Assembly (NCBI GenBank): GCA_047967505.1
Contig: CM106541.1
Reading direction: 5' to 3' (one strand)
DNA length: 64,000 nt
Source of the DNA: Dipteris shenzhenensis
Lineage: Eukaryota > Polypodiophyta > Polypodiopsida > Gleicheniales
In this document: positions 48,101 to 54,100 of the stretch, piece by piece
Numbering within the stretch: position 1 is the first letter of the stretch
Layout: each line of letters begins with the position of its first letter
Position numbers and translations under genes: made by a program
Notes under the pieces: generated by a model
What the model saw: the letters and a program-made list of their open reading frames with translations, nothing else
Told to the model about the DNA's origin: nothing
Database searches by the model: none

Positions 48101-51100
48101 AATTGGCCAACTCATGAATTGGAGTTGTATGCTGTTATCCATGCTTTGAAAACATGGAGGCATTATTTGTATGGTTCAGAGTTTTATGTGGATGTGGATC
48201 ATGATACTGTGAAACATTTTAGTAAACAGCCTGACTTGAGGGGCCGCCAAGCTAGGTGGGCAGAGCTCATGCAGGAGTTTAATTTAACGATTCGGTACCG
48301 AAGAGGAAAGGATAACAAGGTTGCTGATGCGTTGTCTCGCATTATGTACAACCTGAGTTTCACGGTATTAGAGAGTGCTCTAATGACCGAGATCAGAGAA
48401 ACTCAAAAAGTGGACGAGTTTGTCCAGAGCTTATGGCCTAAGGCTCATGTGTTAAAACCCGGGGAAAATGAAAAGGATGACCTGGCATCTAGAAAAGGCC
48501 AGACTTCTGCAAGATATACCATAAGGGATGGTATGCTAGAAAAAAATGGCAAGGTTGTAGTATCTAGTCAGAATGATCTCAAGCAGAGAGTCATTCGACA
48601 GTGCCATGATAGCCCATGTGCGGGACATCCAGGAGTCGAGAAGACATATGATCTCGTGAAGCGAGATTTCTTTTGGCCAAAGATGAAAAAGCATATTCAT
48701 GAATATGTGACACGGTGTTTCTCGTGTCAGGTAAGTAAGGCCGAGCGGGTGAAGCCACCCGGACTTTTACAGCCCTTGGAAATACCACTAAGTAAGTGGG
48801 AGAGCATTTCCATGGACTTTATTGTAGGGCTGCCTACGACACAAGGAGGGTATGATTCTATCCTTGTGGTGGTTGATCGTCTTACCAAGATGGCTCACTT
48901 CATTCCGACTAAAGAGTCTGTTAGTGCCCCGCAAGTGGCGGATTTGTTTATTAGACATATATTTCGTCTGCATGGATTGCCTAGATCCATAGTGTCAGAC
49001 AAAGATGTCAGATTTACCGGTCATTTTTGCACAGCGGTATTTGAGACACTAAGGACTGAGTTGGGAATGAGTAGTGGGGATCATCCTGAGACGGATGGTC
49101 AGATGGAGAGAGTCAACCAGACCTTAGAGGATATGCTGAGGGCATATGTGTCATTGAGGCAACATACGTGGGACAAGTGGTTGCCATTGTTGGAGTTTGC
49201 CTACAATGATAGAAAACATTCCTCTATAGGGTTCAGTCCGTTTGGGCTGAACTATGGTTATAGACCAACAAATCCAACTATAGTTGGGGTAGCTCAGAAA
49301 GTGCCTAGTGCCGCGAACTTTGTAGTTCAGATGTGGGAGATGCTAGCACTTGCGAGGGCCAATATCCGCCAGGCTATGGATAGAGCCAAGGTGTATGCGG
49401 ATGAAAACCGGTCTATAAGAGTATTTAAGGAAGGAGAAAAAGTTTTTCTCAGAGTTCCTTCGCACTCGAAGTCATTGACTTCAGGAAAGTGTGCTAAGTT
49501 ATCACCTCGATATTGTGGGCCGTGGTTAATTCTAAAAAGAATAGGCAAGGTAGCCTATAAATTAGAATTACCACCGGGGTGTAAGGTACACCCAGTGTTT
49601 CATGTTTCTCGTTTAAAGAAATTTTTGCATACTGGTGACTCACTAATCGAAGGTGTGGTTTTGTTTCAGGAGATAGAGGATAATGCAAGACGCAAACCAA
49701 CAAGAATCTTGGACCGAGGAACAATGCAAATACGAAATCGGAAGATACCCACGGTGTTGGTTGCATGGCATGGTCAGCCTCTATCGGAAGCTACTTGGGA
49801 ATCCGTATACCAGTTACGGAGAGTGTTCCCAGATTTCATTATCGAGGACGCTGATGCTTGAAGAGGGAAGGAATGTTATGCTCTAGCCGAGATAGCATGA
49901 CCTCGGAAAGATCGGTGGGCATTTTCTCTTAGATGACCGACTTCTGTAATATTTAATGTGTGTAAATAAAATGGTCAAGAGAAGTAACTGCCAAGGTCCT
50001 AGGTGAGGGTGAAATGGCATTGACTAGGTGGTTCTGAGTGCTAAGGCCTAGGTGCACCTAAATATGTAATAATGCCAAGGGGCAAATGGTTTAATTGTGC
50101 CCCAAGAGAGGGGTAAAAAGGTGTACCAAGTGAAAAGGGCTAAATTGATGACATGTGGCAAAGGGAACCATCTAGGGAGTTGTGGGTCTTGTGGATAGGC
50201 ATGAGAAAAAGAAAATACGTATCTGTTGAAAATTGCGATCCATGAGAGCAAGGCTGGGTGGAATAACGATGTGCCATCACCCGTGATTGACCTTGACTAG
50301 ATTAGAGAAAGAAACAGGTTCGTTTCATTGTCAACCTGGGACGGGGTGGGTTTGGGGGTTGAACAATCTCCTCCTCCTCCTCAATCTGAGGCTCCTCCTG
50401 GGGTTCAGGTTCCTTTTCCACGAAGACAACATCCCGACTGATGAGTATTTGCTTCTTTACGGGGTCGAAGAGGCGGTAGGCCTTGGATTCTTCACTATAC
50501 CCAACAAAGATACATTGTCTGCTTCAGGAATCAAGCTTGGTCCTGTCTTCCTTGTGCACATGCACCCATGCGTTAGAACCAAAAATGCGAAGATGAGAGA
50601 TAGAGGGCTTCTTACCATAAAATGCCTCATATGGAGTCTTGTCCTTGACGGCATTCGTCATGGTCCGGTTGAGAATGTGTACGGCTGTATTGATAGCTTC
50701 ACTCCAATAGGCTTTAGAAAGATTCCTCCCGCGGAGCATAGCAAGCCCCGTCTCTGTGGTGGTTCTATGCTTCCTCTCGGCTACCCCGTTTTGTTGAGAA
50801 GTATGTGCCGTAGTGAGTTGTCGCTTGATCCCATGCTTGCGACAAAATGTCTTGAACTCACTTGAGGTGAATTCTCTCCCCCTGTCTGTGCGGAATGTCT
50901 TGACATCCTCCCTTGTCTCCTTTTCAACTCTGGCCTTCCAGTCTTTGAATTTCTCGAAAGCCTGAGACTTTTTAGCCAAACAATATACCCAGGTCATTCT
51001 ACTGAAATCATCCACAAAGAGAAGTGAGTACTTGGATCCTGCCCACGATGCTGTAGACATTGGACCACAAATGTCGGCGTGAACCAACTCAAGTGGTTTG

Positions 51101-54100
51101 CTGGCCCGAAACGAGGCCTCTTGTGGGAACTTATCCCTGTGTTGCTTGCCTTCTAGACAAGCCCTACAGACATCATGCTTGCCTGTAATTGGTGGAAGTC
51201 CATCCACCATCTTCGACTTCGACATTTCAGCCAAGATTCCATAGTTGACATGACCGAAGCGCTCATGCCAAAGTTTGGACTTTCCGTTGTCTTCATGTAC
51301 CAACATTGCATTGAGACGGTACAGTCCATTCTCTTCAACGCCTTGAGCCACCAGCTGCCCATTGCCTTTGGATGTTACGGTGACCTTGCCATCTTGAAAG
51401 AGAACTGCCATGTTGTTTTTGTCCATCTGACTTACAGACAGTAAATTCTTGCAAAGATCGGGTACATAAAGTACTCCAGAGATATGCTTCTCCTCACCCG
51501 CCGTTGTAATGAAAGGAATGCTACCGATGCCATTTACTGGACATGTCCGGCTATCCCTGACAGAAACTTTGGAACCTGGGTGTGTACTTTCCATGGTTTT
51601 GAACCAAGCCCTTCTGTTGGACATGTGCTTGGAAGCACCACTGTCAACATACCAACCCTCTTTACCTTCACTGACTGCATATGCTGAACAATGTTCACTG
51701 AGTAAAAATAACTGTCCAGTCGTAACATTGGCAGAATCATTCTTAGGCTCTTCTTTGTTCTTGGCTTCTCTCTTCCGCTTTTTATCCGCCTTCTTCTTTC
51801 GGCATTCTTTGGTGGAGTGACCAAGCTTTTCACAGTAAAAGCACTTCATTTTCTTCTTGCGTTCAGCGTCCTCTGATTTCTTGGAATCCTTTGGCTTGCC
51901 TTTTCCAGGCTTGTCTTTGGCAACTAATGCCTTCTCGTCGGTTTGCGTAAAGAGTTTCTCTCGAGCCTCCTCCTGAGCCTCCTCCTGAAGTAGGAGTGGA
52001 CCAAGCTCCTCAAAGGTGATTGGCTTAGTCCGTTGACCCGCAGTGACCGTAGTCACAAAACTTTTGAAACTCCGTGGCAATTTGTGGAGTGTGAGCAATG
52101 CCAATTGACTCGTGTCCACCTTCTGACCAACCATTGCGAGCTGGTCCCGCACAACTTTCACCTTTGTCAGATGATCATGCACACTATCACCCTCATTCAT
52201 ATCAAGATTATAAAGCTGATGCTGAAATTACATTTTAGAAAGGGAAAATCTGATTTGCTTACATTCATCAAGAATCCCAGAGAGGGGTGGAAACAGGTTA
52301 AGGGCCAAAAGAAAATGGTCATGGGCAATATCTCTGATGAGGAAATGTTGGAGTATGTCACCAAGCTCTATAATCATGCCAATGCCACAGAAATGGGAGA
52401 TGAAACAATGTCATATGCTTCAGCCAGCCCTTTCACTTTTGAGGATGTTGAAGCAGGGTTGAAAAAGATGGCAAATGGCAAGGCCCCTGACCACATGCAC
52501 CTGTGTGCTGAACTCTTCAAATGGACAGAAGACAGGGCACGACAATGGCTATCCCACATACTGAGAAACGCTTTACATCATGGCTTCCCTCCAGATTAGC
52601 AAGAGAATTGGGTTCAACCTCTATTCAAAGGAGGAGACAAAAAGTCAGTCACCAATTACAGGACTATAATGGTCAGTTCCACACTAGCTAAACTTTTTAG
52701 CACAGTGCTTGAGGCAAAAATCAGCAATTGGGTTGAAGAGACCAAGAAGAGGGCCATTGGCCAAGCAGGCTTCCGTAAAGAACATAGAACTGTAGATCAC
52801 CTGGTCACATTAAGAGTACTCATGGATGAGAGCAAGCTCAAAGGAGAAACTCTTCTGTGTTGCTTTGTAGATTTCAAGAAGGCATTTGATACAGTGCCGA
52901 GAGGTGGCCTATGGAAAAGAATGCAAGACCTTAGAGTCCCTGCTCTAAGGGTAGGCATCTCTCGCATATACGAGAAGGTATCATGCAGACTCAGGCAAGA
53001 ACATGGACTGTCAACCGCCTTCCAAAGTAATATGGGGGTGAAACAAGGTTGCCCTCTTTCACCCACATTGTTTGGAATCTGCATTGACAAGCTAGAAGAA
53101 CTGATTAATGAATTTGCAGTAGAAGAAGGGATACAAGAGCCCAAGCTTGGGCTATGGACAATACTATTGCTCCTATATGCAGATGACATGGTTCTTTTCG
53201 CTAATGACCATGACTCCATGCATCAACTATTATAGGTACTACAGGTCTTTTGCACGGGAAGTGGGCTGCAAGTTAACACTGCCAAAACCAAAATGATGGC
53301 AGTATGCACCACCCGACCTGAACATCCCCTGGTTATCAGCTTTGAGGGCCGCCCATTGAATATGTTGATACCTTTAAATATTTGGGAATTGACATACCAG
53401 CCGATCACAGATGGTGGCAATGTGCACAACTAAGGCTTGATACAGGTTGGGGGAAGTACTATCAATTTGAAAACGACTGTAGGCACACTGACACCTGGAA
53501 CTGGAAGATTCAGAATATGTTGTTTGATGCATATGTGGTTCAAACAGTGTTATATGGAGTAGAAGTATGGGGGGGGAGCATCTCTCTCTCCACATGGAAT
53601 GAGATTGAAAAAATGCAGAAAGCTGTCCTACGAAGACATCTAGGAGTCAAGGCAACTACCCCTTATTCAGTCCTCTTATTGGAAACGGGCAGGCGGCCAA
53701 TTGAATTCCATGCACTGAGATCAGAGTGATGCAGTACCTTGTGGAAATACAACAAATGCCAAAAGAAAGATTGCCACATAGAGCATGGACTCCTAGTATG
53801 AAACTTCAGAAGAATCATAAAAGCAAGATCATCTGCACAGGATGGGGGACAGATATAAGGAAATGGTTCAGCAGATGGAAAGTGGAATCATACCTGACTA
53901 TGCCCCCTGAAAAGGTCAAGATGCAAGAATTCCAGTTGTCCCTACTATGCACTCTACAAACCCAATGGTTGACAGCAGAAAAGAGGACCAAAGCTAGAAT
54001 ACTATCAAGATCAAATAAATCCTTTATGCTGGTCATCTTTCATGACACCAGATGCCCCTGCTCAGCCATACATCAGTACTCCCATACCTCTTCTCTATCG

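Larger units (their letters stand above)
45254..50316 (+). mobile_element. Ty3/gypsy chromovirus, 5'-truncated, inside copia-3
   Basis: Gag (45254-46200), protease, RT, RNase H, integrase, C-terminal chromodomain-like segment, polypurine tract agagggaaggaa, and a 3' LTR at 49874-50316 (tgttatgctc to gaaaca). No 5' LTR or PBS; the left edge lies between 45239 and 45271 and meets copia-3 directly. No target duplication could be found. Integrase and chromodomain place it among plant chromoviruses. Confidence 0.88.
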
